This document shows, piece after piece, positions 54,419 to 64,000 of a DNA stretch of 64,000 nt. Position 1 is the first letter of the stretch, and each line of letters starts with the position of its first letter. The notes beneath the pieces were generated by a model that saw only the letters and a program-made list of their open reading frames with translations, was not told the DNA's origin and made no database searches. Source of the DNA: Pseudoalteromonas rubra (GTDB taxonomy: Bacteria; Pseudomonadota; Gammaproteobacteria; Enterobacterales; Alteromonadaceae); assembly GCF_001482385.1 (NCBI RefSeq), contig NZ_CP013611.1, positions 1,674,001 through 1,738,000 of the forward strand, in the 5' to 3' direction. The translations under genes were made by a program, and so were the position numbers.

Positions 54419-57022
54419 TTACTGAGTTTTCTCAGCCAGCCACGCTGAAACACTGGCCAATGCGGCGTCCAGATTTTGTGGTTCTGAACCGCCAGCCTGG
54501 GCCATATCAGGACGGCCACCGCCCTTACCACCTACTTGTGCAGCCATATGGTTCACCAGTTCACCGGCTTTCACACGACCAACCAAGTCTTTAGTGACAC
54601 CAGCAATCAGGCTGACTTTGTCACCATTTGCTACACCCAGAGCGATAACCCCTGAACCCATCTTGTTCTTCAGGTCATCGACCATACCACGCAACGCTTT
54701 GGACTCTGTACCGGCTACATTCGCAATCAACACTTTAATGCCATTGATGTCTGTCGCAGACTCGAGTAATGACGCACCAGCAGCACTTGCCAATTTATCG
54801 TTAAGCTGAGACACCTGCTTTTCTAACCCTTTGGCTTTTTCAATCAGGGCCGCCACTTTGTCCAGCGCACTGCTGTTATCGCCTTTCACCAAGGCTGCAA
54901 TTTCGGCTAGCGTTTGCTCTTGATTAGCTACGTAAGCAATGGCCTCAGCACCGGTTACCGCTTCGATACGACGCACACCTGCAGCAATACCGCCTTCAGA
55001 GACAATCTTGAACAGACCAATGTCGCCAGCACGAGACACGTGTGTACCACCGCACAGCTCAATAGAGTAGTCACCAATCGACACAACACGTACTTCATCG
55101 TCGTACTTCTCGCCAAACAGCGCCATGGCGCCCTTCTCTTTCGCCGCGTCTATGTCCATTAATTCGGTATTTAGCGCGAAGTTAGTGCGGATCTGTGCAT
55201 TCACAGCATCCTCAATCTCACGCAATTGCGCTTTGTTCACCCCTTCGAAGTGAGAAAAGTCAAAGCGCAGTTTATCAGCCATGACCAGTGAGCCTTTCTG
55301 TGCAACATGCTCACCCAATGCCTGACGCAGAGCTTCATGTAAAATGTGCGTTGCAGTGTGGTTTTTCTTGATGTCTTCACGACGGGCTGCATCAACCTGC
55401 GCATCGGCCTTGTCATTAACGCCAATACGGCCTGTCACACGACCATGATGGGCAATGGCATTGCCGAGTTTTTGCGTATCTGTTACAACAAACTCTCCAG
55501 CCGCGACTTTCAGGCTACCGGTATCTCCAACTTGACCACCTGACTCAGCGTAAAACGGCGTGCGATCCAACACCACAATGCCGCTGTCGCCTTCCTCAAG
55601 CACAGAAACAGACTGACCTTCTTTGAACAGCTCCACCACAGTGCCGGTGTAGTGTGTCGCATCGTAGCCTTTAAAGTCAGATGACTTCTCAGATTTCAGC
55701 TGCTCGTTATAATCGGCACCAAACTTACCCGCCTGCTGAGCCATCTTACGCTGTGTTTCCATGCACTCTTTAAAGCCACGTTCATCGATGGTCATAAAGC
55801 GTTCACGTGCCACATCTGCAGTCAAATCTGCCGGGAAGCCATAGGTATCGTACAATTTGAACACAACATCACCCGGGATCACATCGCCTTCTAATGAAGC
55901 TAGGTGCTCTTCCAGGATAGCCAGACCGCGGTCTAGTGTCTTACCAAACTGCTCTTCTTCAATACGCAGTACCTTCTCGATGATGGCACCTTGTTTAACC
56001 AGCTCAGGGTAAGCTTCACCCATTTGCTCACTCAATGCGCTCACCAACTGGTGGAAGAATGCGCCCTTAGCACCTAATTTATTACCATGACGAACAGCAC
56101 GACGAATGATACGACGTAGTACATAACCACGCCCTTCGTTAGATGGCATCACACCATCAGCAATCAAAAACGCACAAGAGCGGATATGGTCCGCGATAAC
56201 GCGCAGTGACTTATCTTCCAGATCTTGTGCGCCCGTTACCTTCGCAGCCGCCGCAATCAACGCCTGAAACAGGTCAATTTCATAGTTTGAATGCACGCCT
56301 TGCATGATCGCAGAAATACGCTCAAGACCCATGCCGGTGTCGACCGACTGTTTAGGTAGCGGCTCCATGGTGCCATCGGCATGCCGGTTGTATTGCATGA
56401 AGACTAGGTTCCAGATTTCGATGAAACGATCTCCATCTTCTTCTGGCGACCCTGGCGGTCCACCCCAGATCTCTTCACCATGGTCAAAGAATATTTCTGA
56501 ACAAGGACCACATGGACCAGTATCACCCATCGACCAGAAATTATCCGAGGTCGCGATACGAATGATTTTATCTTCCGGAACACCCATCTCTTTTGACCAA
56601 ATGTCATAGGCTTCCTCGTCATTGTGGTAAACAGTGACCAGGAGTTTGTCTTTGGGTAGTTTGATTTCTTCAGTCAGAAACTCCCAGGCAAAGCGAATGG
56701 CATCTTTCTTAAAGTAATCACCAAAGCTAAAGTTGCCTAGCATTTCGAAAAAGGTGTGGTGACGCGCAGTATACCCAACATTTTCCAGGTCGTTGTGTTT
56801 ACCCCCTGCACGCACACAGCGCTGTGAACTGGTCGCCCGGTTATAAGGACGCTTTTCCCCGCCCAGAAACACATCTTTAAACTGCACCATACCGGCATTG
56901 GTAAATAACAACGTAGCGTCATTACCTGGGATCAGTGAACTTGAAGGCACCACCTGGTGTTGTTGTTTGGCAAAGTAGTCAAGAAAGCTCTGCCTTATCT
57001 GTGCGGTCGTCATCTGCTGCAT
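54419..57022 (-). CDS. alaS: Alanyl-tRNA synthetase
   Basis: ATG at 57022 or 57013 gives the normal N-terminus ([17 protein letters not shown]); the frame extends to 57061, where an ATG overlaps the recX stop. The class II core shows [16 protein letters not shown] and [13 protein letters not shown] (shown in part). The editing domain zinc motif appears as [11 protein letters not shown] and [17 protein letters not shown]-terminal coiled coil and C-Ala domain ending in [15 protein letters not shown] follow. About 867 residues is normal length. It is between recX and lysC in one operon. Confidence 0.98.
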   Translation of the reverse strand: MQQMTTAQIRQSFLDYFAKQQHQVVPSSSLIPGNDATLLFTNAGMVQFKDVFLGGEKRPYNRATSSQRCVRAGGKHNDLENVGYTARHHTFFEMLGNFSFGDYFKKDAIRFAWEFLTEEIKLPKDKLLVTVYHNDEEAYDIWSKEMGVPEDKIIRIATSDNFWSMGDTGPCGPCSEIFFDHGEEIWGGPPGSPEEDGDRFIEIWNLVFMQYNRHADGTMEPLPKQSVDTGMGLERISAIMQGVHSNYEIDLFQALIAAAAKVTGAQDLEDKSLRVIADHIRSCAFLIADGVMPSNEGRGYVLRRIIRRAVRHGNKLGAKGAFFHQLVSALSEQMGEAYPELVKQGAIIEKVLRIEEEQFGKTLDRGLAILEEHLASLEGDVIPGDVVFKLYDTYGFPADLTADVARERFMTIDERGFKECMETQRKMAQQAGKFGADYNEQLKSEKSSDFKGYDATHYTGTVVELFKEGQSVSVLEEGDSGIVVLDRTPFYAESGGQVGDTGSLKVAAGEFVVTDTQKLGNAIAHHGRVTGRIGVNDKADAQVDAARREDIKKNHTATHILHEALRQALGEHVAQKGSLVMADKLRFDFSHFEGVNKAQLREIEDAVNAQIRTNFALNTELMDIDAAKEKGAMALFGEKYDDEVRVVSIGDYSIELCGGTHVSRAGDIGLFKIVSEGGIAAGVRRIEAVTGAEAIAYVANQEQTLAEIAALVKGDNSSALDKVAALIEKAKGLEKQVSQLNDKLASAAGASLLESATDINGIKVLIANVAGTESKALRGMVDDLKNKMGSGVIALGVANGDKVSLIAGVTKDLVGRVKAGELVNHMAAQVGGKGGGRPDMAQAGGSEPQNLDAALASVSAWLAEKTQ

Positions 57023-57060
57023 GTGCTCATTACCCTTTATTGCTGCTGTAGTGACAGGCA

Positions 57061-57528
57061 TTACTCACCGTGTGAGTGTGCCTCGATAGCATAATCTATT
57101 TCGTCATAACGAAATCCGCGCGACATCATGTAGCGAATTCGTTTTGACTTCTCTTTATAATCCAATTGAGTTGCCGACCGGCTGTACTTTTTCTCGTAGG
57201 CACGCAACGCTACGCTAAACCAGTCGACTTCTTGTTCTTCTATTAAGTGCTGTAAATATGATTTGTCGACACCTTTGCGCTGCGCATCCATCATAACACG
57301 TTTTTCACCGAGTCCCTTGGCCACTTGTTGTGACAAGAAACTGGCGCAATAGCGCTTATCGTCGAGATAGCCAAGCGATTCAAGCCAGTCAAGTAAACGT
57401 GTGATATACGTCTCTTCTGCCTCTTTTACCCGTAACTTCTGAGCAATTAGCTGACGGGAATACTCCTGCCTGGACAAAAGCCATAGCGCATAATTCTTCA
57501 GCTTTTTTTCATGCTCTTGTTGTTCCAT
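57061..57528 (-). CDS. recX: RecA regulator RecX
   Basis: This 155-residue, charged, helical protein has RecX repeats: [40 protein letters not shown] and [20 protein letters not shown]. RecX inhibits RecA filament growth. The gene starts in a TGATG overlap with the BPSS1780-type gene and its stop overlaps the upstream-most ATG of alaS. recA, usually just upstream, is not here. Confidence 0.92.
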   Translation of the reverse strand: MEQQEHEKKLKNYALWLLSRQEYSRQLIAQKLRVKEAEETYITRLLDWLESLGYLDDKRYCASFLSQQVAKGLGEKRVMMDAQRKGVDKSYLQHLIEEQEVDWFSVALRAYEKKYSRSATQLDYKEKSKRIRYMMSRGFRYDEIDYAIEAHSHGE

Positions 57529-58331
57529 CAGGCGTCAAACCGGCCGTTTTGCTGTTGCTGCTGCGGCGGTGTATCGTCACTTGATGCAGGCGGCTCAGAG
57601 ACAGACATCATGGCCTGAAACGAGATAAAAAACCCGATGTAGGCAATGGGCATCACCACCAACAGTGGTACCAGCGACATGGGAACAGATAGCAGCATTA
57701 ATAGCGCCACCAAAACCCCAAATACAGTCAACGGAGCCATATTGTGATAAAACACCAACAAAGACTGTTTCATCGCCTGAATAATACGGGGTTCATCGCG
57801 GAAAAATACCAGCGGTAGCGCATAGGCAAAGGCCATCATCGCCAGCGATTGTATAACAACAAAAATCGCTATATCTGCAATGGTTATCTGCGCCATGACC
57901 TGCGCCAGCACTTGCGCTTGATCACTGTGCTCACTCACATTCTGTAATACTTCCAGTGCAGGACCAAACAATACGCCCAGTAACGCACTCAGTAACAGCG
58001 CAACCCCCATTTGGTACAAACCAAAGCGAAACAAATTAAGACGGCGGCCTTTAGTTGAAAAAGGCACTAAGATGTCGGCCAGTGTAATCGCCTCACCCTG
58101 CTGTTTTTTCACCACTGCCAGATAAAAACCTGCGGTCAGAAAAGGCGACACCAGTACAGCCGCGAGCTGCAATGGCGGAAAGACAAAAGGCACCAGACTC
58201 ACAACAACCATGAGTAGGTACATCATGACAAAGGTAAAAGGTTGAGACTTGAAAATAATCCATCCGGCTTTAAGCCATTGCAAGCCAAACCCTGCGGTAA
58301 ACGTTTTAAATTCTGTTGGCATATTCATCAA
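57528..58331 (-). CDS. BPSS1780-type membrane protein
   Basis: This 267-residue protein has about six membrane helices, an N-terminal amphipathic region (GLQWLKAGWIIFKSQPFTFV) typical of the BPSS1780/DUF2189-like families, and a Gln-rich C-terminal tail (PPQQQQQNGRFDA). Function unknown. It is translationally coupled to recX. Confidence 0.75.
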   Translation of the reverse strand: MMNMPTEFKTFTAGFGLQWLKAGWIIFKSQPFTFVMMYLLMVVVSLVPFVFPPLQLAAVLVSPFLTAGFYLAVVKKQQGEAITLADILVPFSTKGRRLNLFRFGLYQMGVALLLSALLGVLFGPALEVLQNVSEHSDQAQVLAQVMAQITIADIAIFVVIQSLAMMAFAYALPLVFFRDEPRIIQAMKQSLLVFYHNMAPLTVFGVLVALLMLLSVPMSLVPLLVVMPIAYIGFFISFQAMMSVSEPPASSDDTPPQQQQQNGRFDA

Positions 58332-58473
58332 TTCATTGTGAAACAGACCGATTATACTGGGTCAAGGAAGGACTTAAAAGGTCAGATGGGGGAAATTTCA
58401 ACTCGTTACCTACAACATCTGAGTCGAATCTGGCCAATCGACAAAACCGACCGACCAGAGGGTTGCCAGCGGC

Positions 58474-59106
58474 CTAGATTTCATCCGGCTTTTTGATCTT
58501 CTTTATATCTAACGTGTGCGAGCCATGTTTTACTTTGGTCTCAAGGTAATTTTTGTTGCCGGCCACACCCACTTTAACATGCGCATGCGTGCCCACCACT
58601 TCCTCAACCTCAATCCCGGCATCTCTGAGTGCATTTAGCTTACGGGGGTTATTGGTCATCAGGCGAACGTGGTCCAGACCAAGTGCCTGCAACATCAGTA
58701 CCGCATCCGAAAAGTCACGTAAGTCATCATCGAACCCGAGGTGATTATTCGCTTCATAGGTATTCATGCCTTGTGACTGTAGCACGTATGCGTCGATCTT
58801 ATTATACAGCCCTATCCCTCTGCCTTCCTGACGCAAATATAGCAACACACCGCCCTGCTGATGCATCGCTTCGATGCTTTCATTAAGCTGTTCACCACAA
58901 TCACACCGTGAAGAATGAAATACATCACCCGTTAAACATTCTGAGTGCATTCTAATCAGCGGTACTGGCTGCTTGCTATCGGCACGATTAAACACCAGGG
59001 CAACGTGTTCCTGGCCGTCTTGTAACCCTTCAAATGAGACGATTTCTGCGGGAATATGACTACGCTGCCCAACATTCAGCTCAACTCTTGCTCTTACTTG
59101 TGCCAC
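58474..59106 (-). CDS. ribA: GTP cyclohydrolase II (RibA-type)
   Basis: About 210 residues from GTG at 59106, or 218 from TTG at 59130. Signatures: [22 protein letters not shown] with the three zinc Cys, [16 protein letters not shown], and [21 protein letters not shown]. It converts GTP to the pyrimidine precursor of riboflavin. The N-terminus is shorter and different from E. coli RibA, so it may be a second paralogue alongside a RibBA elsewhere in the genome. A perfect 15-bp palindrome lies just upstream. Confidence 0.93.
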   Translation of the reverse strand: MAQVRARVELNVGQRSHIPAEIVSFEGLQDGQEHVALVFNRADSKQPVPLIRMHSECLTGDVFHSSRCDCGEQLNESIEAMHQQGGVLLYLRQEGRGIGLYNKIDAYVLQSQGMNTYEANNHLGFDDDLRDFSDAVLMLQALGLDHVRLMTNNPRKLNALRDAGIEVEEVVGTHAHVKVGVAGNKNYLETKVKHGSHTLDIKKIKKPDEI

Positions 59107-59133
59107 GACTACTAAAATACCTAATTGCAAAGA

Positions 59134-59148
59134 TGTGATAATATCACA
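59134..59148. promoter_or_regulatory. Palindrome upstream of ribA, candidate operator
   Basis: TGTGATAATATCACA is a perfect dyad. It resembles a CRP half-site pair (TGTGA...TCACA) but with 5 rather than 6 bp between, so it may bind another regulator or be a -10 region with a dyad. Confidence 0.4.
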
Positions 59149-59470
59149 AAAAATACTGTAACTGACTATATGGTGGCTAAGTCACCCAGTTACAAGTCCT
59201 CAGACTAAATACTGGAAAATACACCGATCACCGCTAAGCTATCAATATCAAACCTGACTAATTTACAACCAATTAGAGCGCATCTATCAGGCAGCTACAG
59301 ATTAAAAATTTCTCATTTATAACAAATAAATAGCAAATTTTTACTGCGTTATTGCCGAACGTTCCTCATTGTAAGATTGGCTGCTTAATTAAGCGGATTT
59401 GATATCAGAATTGCCCAGTGCCAATCGCACTTGTGCATTTTCTACTTAAATAATATCGTAATGGTAACTG
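59149..59470. other. Divergent intergenic region, ribA / porin-like cassette
   Basis: About 320 bp, A+T-rich, with no gene or RNA recognised. It must supply the promoter for the three-gene signalling cassette on the plus strand. Confidence 0.4.
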
Positions 59471-60700
59471 ATGCGCTCGAAAATTGTGATGTTTTTATCC
59501 CTGATCTGGTGCCTTGCGCTACCTTCGCAGGCAGATCAGTTAAAAGTAGATGGCTTTGCCACATTAGATATCAACATAAGTAACTCTCAGACGGCCGGGA
59601 TCCGGCATGTGATCTCGCAGCCCGACGCCAGCTATTTAGGTGAGCCCAGCTTTGCCAACTCCTCCATTGGCTTACAGTTCGAATGGCAATCGTCTTCGCA
59701 ACTGCAGTGGGTGGCGCAAACCGTACTCAAAGAGCGCAAAGAATACAAGCTTGATTACCTCATTCAGATGGCTTTTGCTCGCTACACCCTGACACCTAAC
59801 TGGCAATTTCGCATTGGCCGTACAGGCCTCGATCTCTATATGATGACGGAGTATCGGGATATTGGCTTTGCATTTAACTACGGCCACCCACCCACTGAGT
59901 TTTACGCGGTTGTGCCACATCAGAATCTGGATGGCATTGATGTCACTTATACCTATCCACTTGAACAAAGTGTCCTGACTTACAAATTGTTCGCCGGACG
60001 TTCAAACGCACCGATAATCAGTGACGAGGATTTTATCTGGGATGTTGAGCTGAAATCTATATATGGCATGAACCTGTCGCTGCAAACCCAAAACTGGCTG
60101 CTGCGAAGCAATTTTACCACTACCCAAGCCGGCAACACGAATGAACAGCAGATTCAATTACTCAGCGCTATACAGCAAATACCGAGCGTCATCTGGCCGA
60201 CACGCCAGGCACTCATTGAATCCTTGCTCATAAAAGGCAAACGATTTAATTACTTTACGCTCGGAGCCCACTACGATGATAGCCATTGGATTTTACAAAG
60301 TGAGCTCGCCTATATCGACTCAGATTCTGAGGTGCTCAATCATTTAAAAGCAGGCTACATCAGTGTCGGCACACACCACGATGACGACACCTGGTTACTG
60401 ACACTCAGTGCAGCAAAATCTAACAACCGTGTTGATCCTGGACCTTTAGTGACTACGCCCCAGCTCGATGCGCTCTATCATGGCGTGATACGTCACACCA
60501 ATTTTTACCTGATAGATCAGCATACCTGGTCGATAAGCTGGCGACGCGTTCTGACTTCTACGCTAGCAGCGAAAATCCAACTTGATCACACCCAGGCCAA
60601 CCACTTACCATCGGCCTTTTACCTTCACAAGAACTTATCGTCTGGAGATCATGATAGGTATTTTCAGTCACTTGGACTCAGTCTGAATTGGGTGTTCTGA
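59471..60700 (+). CDS. Outer-membrane beta-barrel (porin-like) protein
   Basis: This 409-residue protein has a signal peptide (about 1-21, ending PSQA) and a sequence rich in alternating polar/apolar strands with many aromatic girdle residues (LQWVAQTVLKERKEYKLDYL, FRIGRTGLDLYMMTEYRDIG), ending LGLSLNWVF with a C-terminal Phe, the outer-membrane assembly signal. No specific porin family is recognised. Its TGA overlaps the next gene's ATG (TGATG), so it is the first gene of a cassette with a PstS-like protein and a diguanylate cyclase. Confidence 0.75.
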   Translation: MRSKIVMFLSLIWCLALPSQADQLKVDGFATLDINISNSQTAGIRHVISQPDASYLGEPSFANSSIGLQFEWQSSSQLQWVAQTVLKERKEYKLDYLIQMAFARYTLTPNWQFRIGRTGLDLYMMTEYRDIGFAFNYGHPPTEFYAVVPHQNLDGIDVTYTYPLEQSVLTYKLFAGRSNAPIISDEDFIWDVELKSIYGMNLSLQTQNWLLRSNFTTTQAGNTNEQQIQLLSAIQQIPSVIWPTRQALIESLLIKGKRFNYFTLGAHYDDSHWILQSELAYIDSDSEVLNHLKAGYISVGTHHDDDTWLLTLSAAKSNNRVDPGPLVTTPQLDALYHGVIRHTNFYLIDQHTWSISWRRVLTSTLAAKIQLDHTQANHLPSAFYLHKNLSSGDHDRYFQSLGLSLNWVF

Positions 60701-61176
60701 TGCGGCGACAAGTACTATCAAGTATTCAGCGTAATCTAGCAAGGCTGAGAGTATTCTTCAGACTGATCTTAAGTGTGATGCTGTTCACCAGCTTTACCGC
60801 TGGCGCAACTGACCCTTTGGTGGTGATTGTACACAAAGACAATCCTAATCAGCAGATCTCCCAGCATCAGCTGGTTGATCTCTATATGGGCAAATACACC
60901 GCCTTTCCGGACGGTACCTTGGCTAAGGTCCTAGACTATGAGCAGGGACATCCTTTACGTACTTTTTTTCTGACTTCGTTAACAGGACGGCCTATTAATC
61001 AGATAAATGCATACTGGTCACAGGTAAAATTTAGTGGTAAGGCCTCTTTTCCACAAGCACATCAATCAATCGACGCTATACTTGAAGAAGTCGCATCTAC
61101 GCCCGATGCAATAGGTTATGTGCCTGCAACTACAGTTACTGAGGACGTTAAAGTGGTGTATCGTTTTGTTCAATAA
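60700..61176 (+). CDS. PstS-like periplasmic phosphate-binding-family protein
   Basis: The ATG at 60700 overlaps the previous stop. The 158-residue product has a signal segment (about 15-35, ending TAGA) and one short PBP-like domain: DPLVVIVHKDNPNQQISQHQ, LVDLYMGKYTAFPDGTLAKV, FFLTSLTGRPINQINAYWSQ and TPDAIGYVPATTV. It is about half the size of true PstS and without transporter genes, typical of stand-alone signalling relatives. I infer it feeds the membrane cyclase encoded next. Confidence 0.8.
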   Translation: MRRQVLSSIQRNLARLRVFFRLILSVMLFTSFTAGATDPLVVIVHKDNPNQQISQHQLVDLYMGKYTAFPDGTLAKVLDYEQGHPLRTFFLTSLTGRPINQINAYWSQVKFSGKASFPQAHQSIDAILEEVASTPDAIGYVPATTVTEDVKVVYRFVQ

Positions 61177-62725
61177 ACACAGCTTAATCACACGGCTAAC
61201 TCTTTTACTGAGTCTGGTGACGCTACTTTTCAGTGTGATCTACGCAAAACTATATTATCGGCATGTATTTGATGAAGAGCTGGCCCGTGCCAGCGATACG
61301 GTTATGCAAATAGGGAAAACCGTGTCGTCCACTGCGTCTATTGCCGCCTATCTTGAAGACAAAGACCTCGCCACGGAAGTCGTTAATGGGTTAGTGAGCA
61401 ACGATGTTATTTTATCAGCTGCACTCGTAAGTAAAGATACTTTGCTGGCCAAGAGCATCTTACACAGTGGTCCGGGCAGCATTCAAATCGAACTGGTTAA
61501 CCCTTTTTTTCTATCCGAGCACATCGGCTTAATACATATCGCGCCAAATACCCAAATCATTGAACAGAACGCGCAAAATATCGCACTGGGCGGCGTCAGA
61601 ACCATGCTGGTCGTGATCTTGCCCATCATAATCTTACTGATGGCCCTAGTTTATTGGCAAGTTACCCGACCACTGAATCATGTCGGCAAACAATTAGCGA
61701 AAATTCTCCCGGGCAGTGCTCAGCGCCTAAGAGTAGACAAACACCCTCAACATAATGAGATAGGCCGTATTGAGCTGGGGATCAACACCCTGCTGGACAA
61801 AGCCGAAGTGCTATTTGAACAAGAGCGAAGTCTCAGAGCAGAAGTCGTGGAACTGGAAAAACGCTTTCGGTTGATGTTTGAGCAGTCGTCTTCGCCCACC
61901 TTACTGGTAAAAGACGAAGGCGATATTTTGTTGATCAACGATGCAGCAAAAGATCTACTGGTTGGCATGGGCATAGACATAGACGAGCGATTTCCTGAAA
62001 ATCTCGGGTTGTACTGTAAAACCCCGGATATTCTCTACACCTTCACTGAAAACAGCATCAAACAAAAACAGGTGATGCAGTCTGAATTTGAGTTCATTAA
62101 TCCACTAACTCAAACCACAGTATGGTTGAGCATTATCGTACTTAATACACTCAGCGACGGAAAATGGTACTTTCAGGTGTTCCTTGCCGATATTACTCTA
62201 CGCAAGACCATGCTCAACCAGCTCAACAAGCGTGCGCAAAGGGACAGCCTTACAGGGCTGTATAATCGCTATGGTGCCGAGCTCATGTTACTTGACTGGA
62301 TAGATAATCAATGTACATTTAGCCTGCTGCTCATAGACTTAGACAAATTTAAACCAATTAACGATGTTTATGGTCACAACGCCGGAGATGCACTGCTCAA
62401 ACACGTAGCCAGTCAATTATCTAACATTATGGGCACCACTGATCTGGTTTGTCGCTGGGGAGGAGATGAATTTTTGATTGCCCGGATGGATATCACCCAA
62501 CAAGAGCTTACACGCCTTGCTCAAACATTGCTCGAAGCAATCAATCAGCCTATGCCATTTGAACATCGTGAAGGACTGACCGAACTGGTGGTGGGTGCCA
62601 GTATCGGTATTGCACACTTCCCTCAGCATGCAGAAAATCTAAAAGGCCTGGTGGAATGTGCTGACGTCGCAATGTACAGCATTAAAAAGACCTCCAGGAA
62701 TAACTTTACCTTTTATTCCAATTGA
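61166..62725 (+). CDS. Membrane diguanylate cyclase (CHASE8-like, HAMP, PAS, GGDEF)
   Basis: TTG at 61166 overlapping the previous stop is likely; ATG at 61118 lies deep inside the PstS-like gene. The product of about 519 residues has TM1 (about 8-28), a periplasmic CHASE8-like domain (about 30-150), TM2 (about 155-175), HAMP, a PAS domain (about 235-350) and a GGDEF domain. CRWGGDEFLIAR is intact, so cyclase activity is expected. The inhibitory RxxD site five residues upstream reads GTTD, so product inhibition is probably absent. The layout resembles YfiN/TpbB, controlled there by a periplasmic protein and an outer-membrane protein, as the two upstream genes would provide. Confidence 0.88.
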   Translation: MFNKHSLITRLTLLLSLVTLLFSVIYAKLYYRHVFDEELARASDTVMQIGKTVSSTASIAAYLEDKDLATEVVNGLVSNDVILSAALVSKDTLLAKSILHSGPGSIQIELVNPFFLSEHIGLIHIAPNTQIIEQNAQNIALGGVRTMLVVILPIIILLMALVYWQVTRPLNHVGKQLAKILPGSAQRLRVDKHPQHNEIGRIELGINTLLDKAEVLFEQERSLRAEVVELEKRFRLMFEQSSSPTLLVKDEGDILLINDAAKDLLVGMGIDIDERFPENLGLYCKTPDILYTFTENSIKQKQVMQSEFEFINPLTQTTVWLSIIVLNTLSDGKWYFQVFLADITLRKTMLNQLNKRAQRDSLTGLYNRYGAELMLLDWIDNQCTFSLLLIDLDKFKPINDVYGHNAGDALLKHVASQLSNIMGTTDLVCRWGGDEFLIARMDITQQELTRLAQTLLEAINQPMPFEHREGLTELVVGASIGIAHFPQHAENLKGLVECADVAMYSIKKTSRNNFTFYSN

Positions 62726-62783
62726 GCACAGTTGCATGGCTCAGCATTACTCTGACTGAGCCACCTTTCTTATTGAATCGCCC

Positions 62784-63290
62784 TCAGAACTTATCTAACA
62801 AGGCCGAGTCGTACCGGGCCAAATCGAGTGTTACCTGATATTGCTTGGTCAGCACATCGAGCTCTGCCTGCCAGATGCCCAGCTCTTCCATCGTCAACGT
62901 ATTATCGTCAAGCTGCCATAATTGACGCGAACCACTGTAACTAAACTGCATGGCAAGCATGGCATCCACATCGCCCTGCTGTGCGGCCACCTTAACTTTG
63001 GCCATTTTTCGGGTAACCTTATTCAGCGCCTGTTTGAGCTGCCAGACATAGTTCACTTCATACATGAACGGGTGATACTGCACTTGTTTGAGTACCGCAG
63101 CGATTATCACACACGTCAACACAACCCCTGTGAGGTTCCAATGGAAGTGACTCCCATCCGGATCCGGGAAAGCAACAATCAAAATCCGGGCAAACCCTAA
63201 GCTGCCAGCGACCAGGGCCGCAATACAGGCCGCGATCACTATGTTCAGGTGTTTTCTGTAACGTGCTTTATCTATGTCCAGTAATTGCAT
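62784..63290 (-). CDS. DUF3087 family membrane protein
   Basis: The ATG at 63290 follows GGGAGAAAAG; an open frame to 63320 is unsupported. The 168-residue protein has two N-terminal membrane helices (about 15-40 and 52-70) and a helical soluble domain (YEVNYVWQLKQALNKVTRKM; QVTLDLARYDSALLDKF). I identify it from memory as DUF3087, common in Alteromonadales and Vibrio. Function unknown. It is convergent with the cyclase gene. Confidence 0.75.
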   Translation of the reverse strand: MQLLDIDKARYRKHLNIVIAACIAALVAGSLGFARILIVAFPDPDGSHFHWNLTGVVLTCVIIAAVLKQVQYHPFMYEVNYVWQLKQALNKVTRKMAKVKVAAQQGDVDAMLAMQFSYSGSRQLWQLDDNTLTMEELGIWQAELDVLTKQYQVTLDLARYDSALLDKF

Positions 63291-63490
63291 CTTTTCTCCC
63301 ACATACTGTAAAACTATCACGCAGGCTAGGCTGTTACGCCCCGCTTAGCCTGTAATGATGACCAGGTAATCAGGTAGGTCTGTTCAGTTATTTTGCGCAT
63401 TCTAACGTAATCGGGAAAAAAAACGCTAACTAGTTCACCCCTTTTTGACCTCAGTACCGTTTTACTGATAAATCATCAAGGAGCATGCTT

Positions 63491-64000
63491 ATGAACGGTC
63501 AATTTCTAGCAGAACAACCGCCTCGCCCTTACCAGACCCTGAATAAGGTATTATTGTCGTTTTTGGGGGCCTGTGGAGTAACTTTTGCTGCCTTCGCTTT
63601 TATGCAGCACTTAATCAGTCAGGATCTGGAGTTTAAACAAGCCCCCATTACCTATACACCCGTTTTTCTTCCCGAAGTAAAGCAAGATACGCCTGTTGAA
63701 ACGATCCAAAAACTGCCGCCACCGCCTAAACCAGTGCCAAAAGCCCCGCCTAAACCAACGGTGAATGCAGAAACGCCAACCGTGGCGTTAAACGGGCTTG
63801 GCAGTGCGCCGGTCGTCGAAACAGGCCCTATACAAATGGGCTCATCGATGAAACCAACCGATATGCAGGCAACGCCCATCGTCAGAATTGAGCCTCGTTA
63901 CCCGACTGTCGCTGCACGTGATGGCATGGAGGGGTGGGTTGAACTGCATTTTACAATTTCTGAAACAGGCGAAGTAGTCGATGCCAGAGTCGCTAATGCT
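63491..64000 (+). CDS. TonB-family energy transducer, N-terminal part (runs off window)
   Basis: The ATG at 63491 follows AAGGAG (63478-63483). The frame is open to the last base (170 codons), so the 3' end is missing. One membrane anchor (about 18-40), a Pro/Lys-rich periplasmic spacer (PPPPKPVPKAPPKP, about 76-90) and the start of a TonB C-terminal domain (RIEPRYPTVAARDGMEGWVE, about 133 on) are visible. TonB couples inner-membrane proton force to outer-membrane receptors. Genes for ExbB/ExbD may lie beyond the window. Confidence 0.9.
   Translation, partial: MNGQFLAEQPPRPYQTLNKVLLSFLGACGVTFAAFAFMQHLISQDLEFKQAPITYTPVFLPEVKQDTPVETIQKLPPPPKPVPKAPPKPTVNAETPTVALNGLGSAPVVETGPIQMGSSMKPTDMQATPIVRIEPRYPTVAARDGMEGWVELHFTISETGEVVDARVANA

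Noticed and set aside
54416..54600. Lysine riboswitch before lysC
   Set aside because: lysC starts 3 nt after the alaS stop, leaving no room for a leader.
59134..59148. CRP binding site
   Set aside because: The TGTGA and TCACA halves are 5 bp apart rather than 6, so a CRP call is not justified; kept only as an unnamed palindrome.

Overview
The window looks like chromosome from a marine gammaproteobacterium of the Alteromonadales, most likely Pseudoalteromonas. The reasons are its recX-alaS-lysC-csrA block, an oadGAB sodium-pump decarboxylase operon, secreted S9 and M49-type peptidases, many c-di-GMP and sensor proteins, and DUF3283/DUF3087/DUF1289 small proteins of the sort found in that group. 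This is judged from protein character, not from a database search.

Layout. 1-27.4 kb is housekeeping and signalling sequence: the 3' part of a sensor kinase, rdgC, an HDOD protein, an M49-like lipoprotein peptidase, a HIT protein, a dipeptidyl-peptidase IV, a chemoreceptor, an M17 aminopeptidase, a CstA-type permease, dinB, a Tas-like aldo/keto reductase, a NUDIX hydrolase, a proline-rich membrane-anchored protein, a PatZ-like acyl-CoA synthetase/acetyltransferase, a voltage-gated-type K+ channel, and a DUF3283-GNAT-(propeller/PAS/GGDEF/EAL) operon. 27.4-30.7 kb is accessory sequence: small orphan membrane proteins, a decayed IS3-family transposase and a Y1/REP-associated-type transposase with recognisable inverted ends.

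30.7-43.5 kb is the main item, a three-gene minus-strand operon whose genes overlap by 4 nt. It encodes a secreted Fn3/beta-propeller-like protein, a 3.6-kresidue secreted SpvB/RHS polymorphic toxin, and a secreted ankyrin-repeat protein. The toxin's last ~147 residues look like a phage lambda-type lysozyme (GH104). The ankyrin gene sits where a cognate immunity gene is expected, and its signal peptide places it in the compartment where a peptidoglycan hydrolase would act. Upstream of this operon, 44.0-45.2 kb holds six tRNA genes (four Phe, two Thr), tRNA fragments and a 184-bp tandem repeat that carries only the 3' end of tRNA-Phe. The toxin operon therefore lies between a tRNA array and transposon debris, as in a genomic island.

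45.5-64 kb returns to core sequence: a hybrid sensor kinase (HisKA-HATPase-REC-Hpt), oadB/oadA/oadG, a YcxB-like protein, csrA, lysC, alaS, recX, a BPSS1780-type membrane protein and a ribA paralogue. A plus-strand cassette follows, encoding a beta-barrel protein, a PstS-like periplasmic protein and a HAMP-PAS-GGDEF cyclase (59.5-62.7 kb), which looks like a self-contained envelope-to-c-di-GMP signalling unit. Then come a DUF3087 protein and the 5' part of a TonB-family gene that runs off the end.
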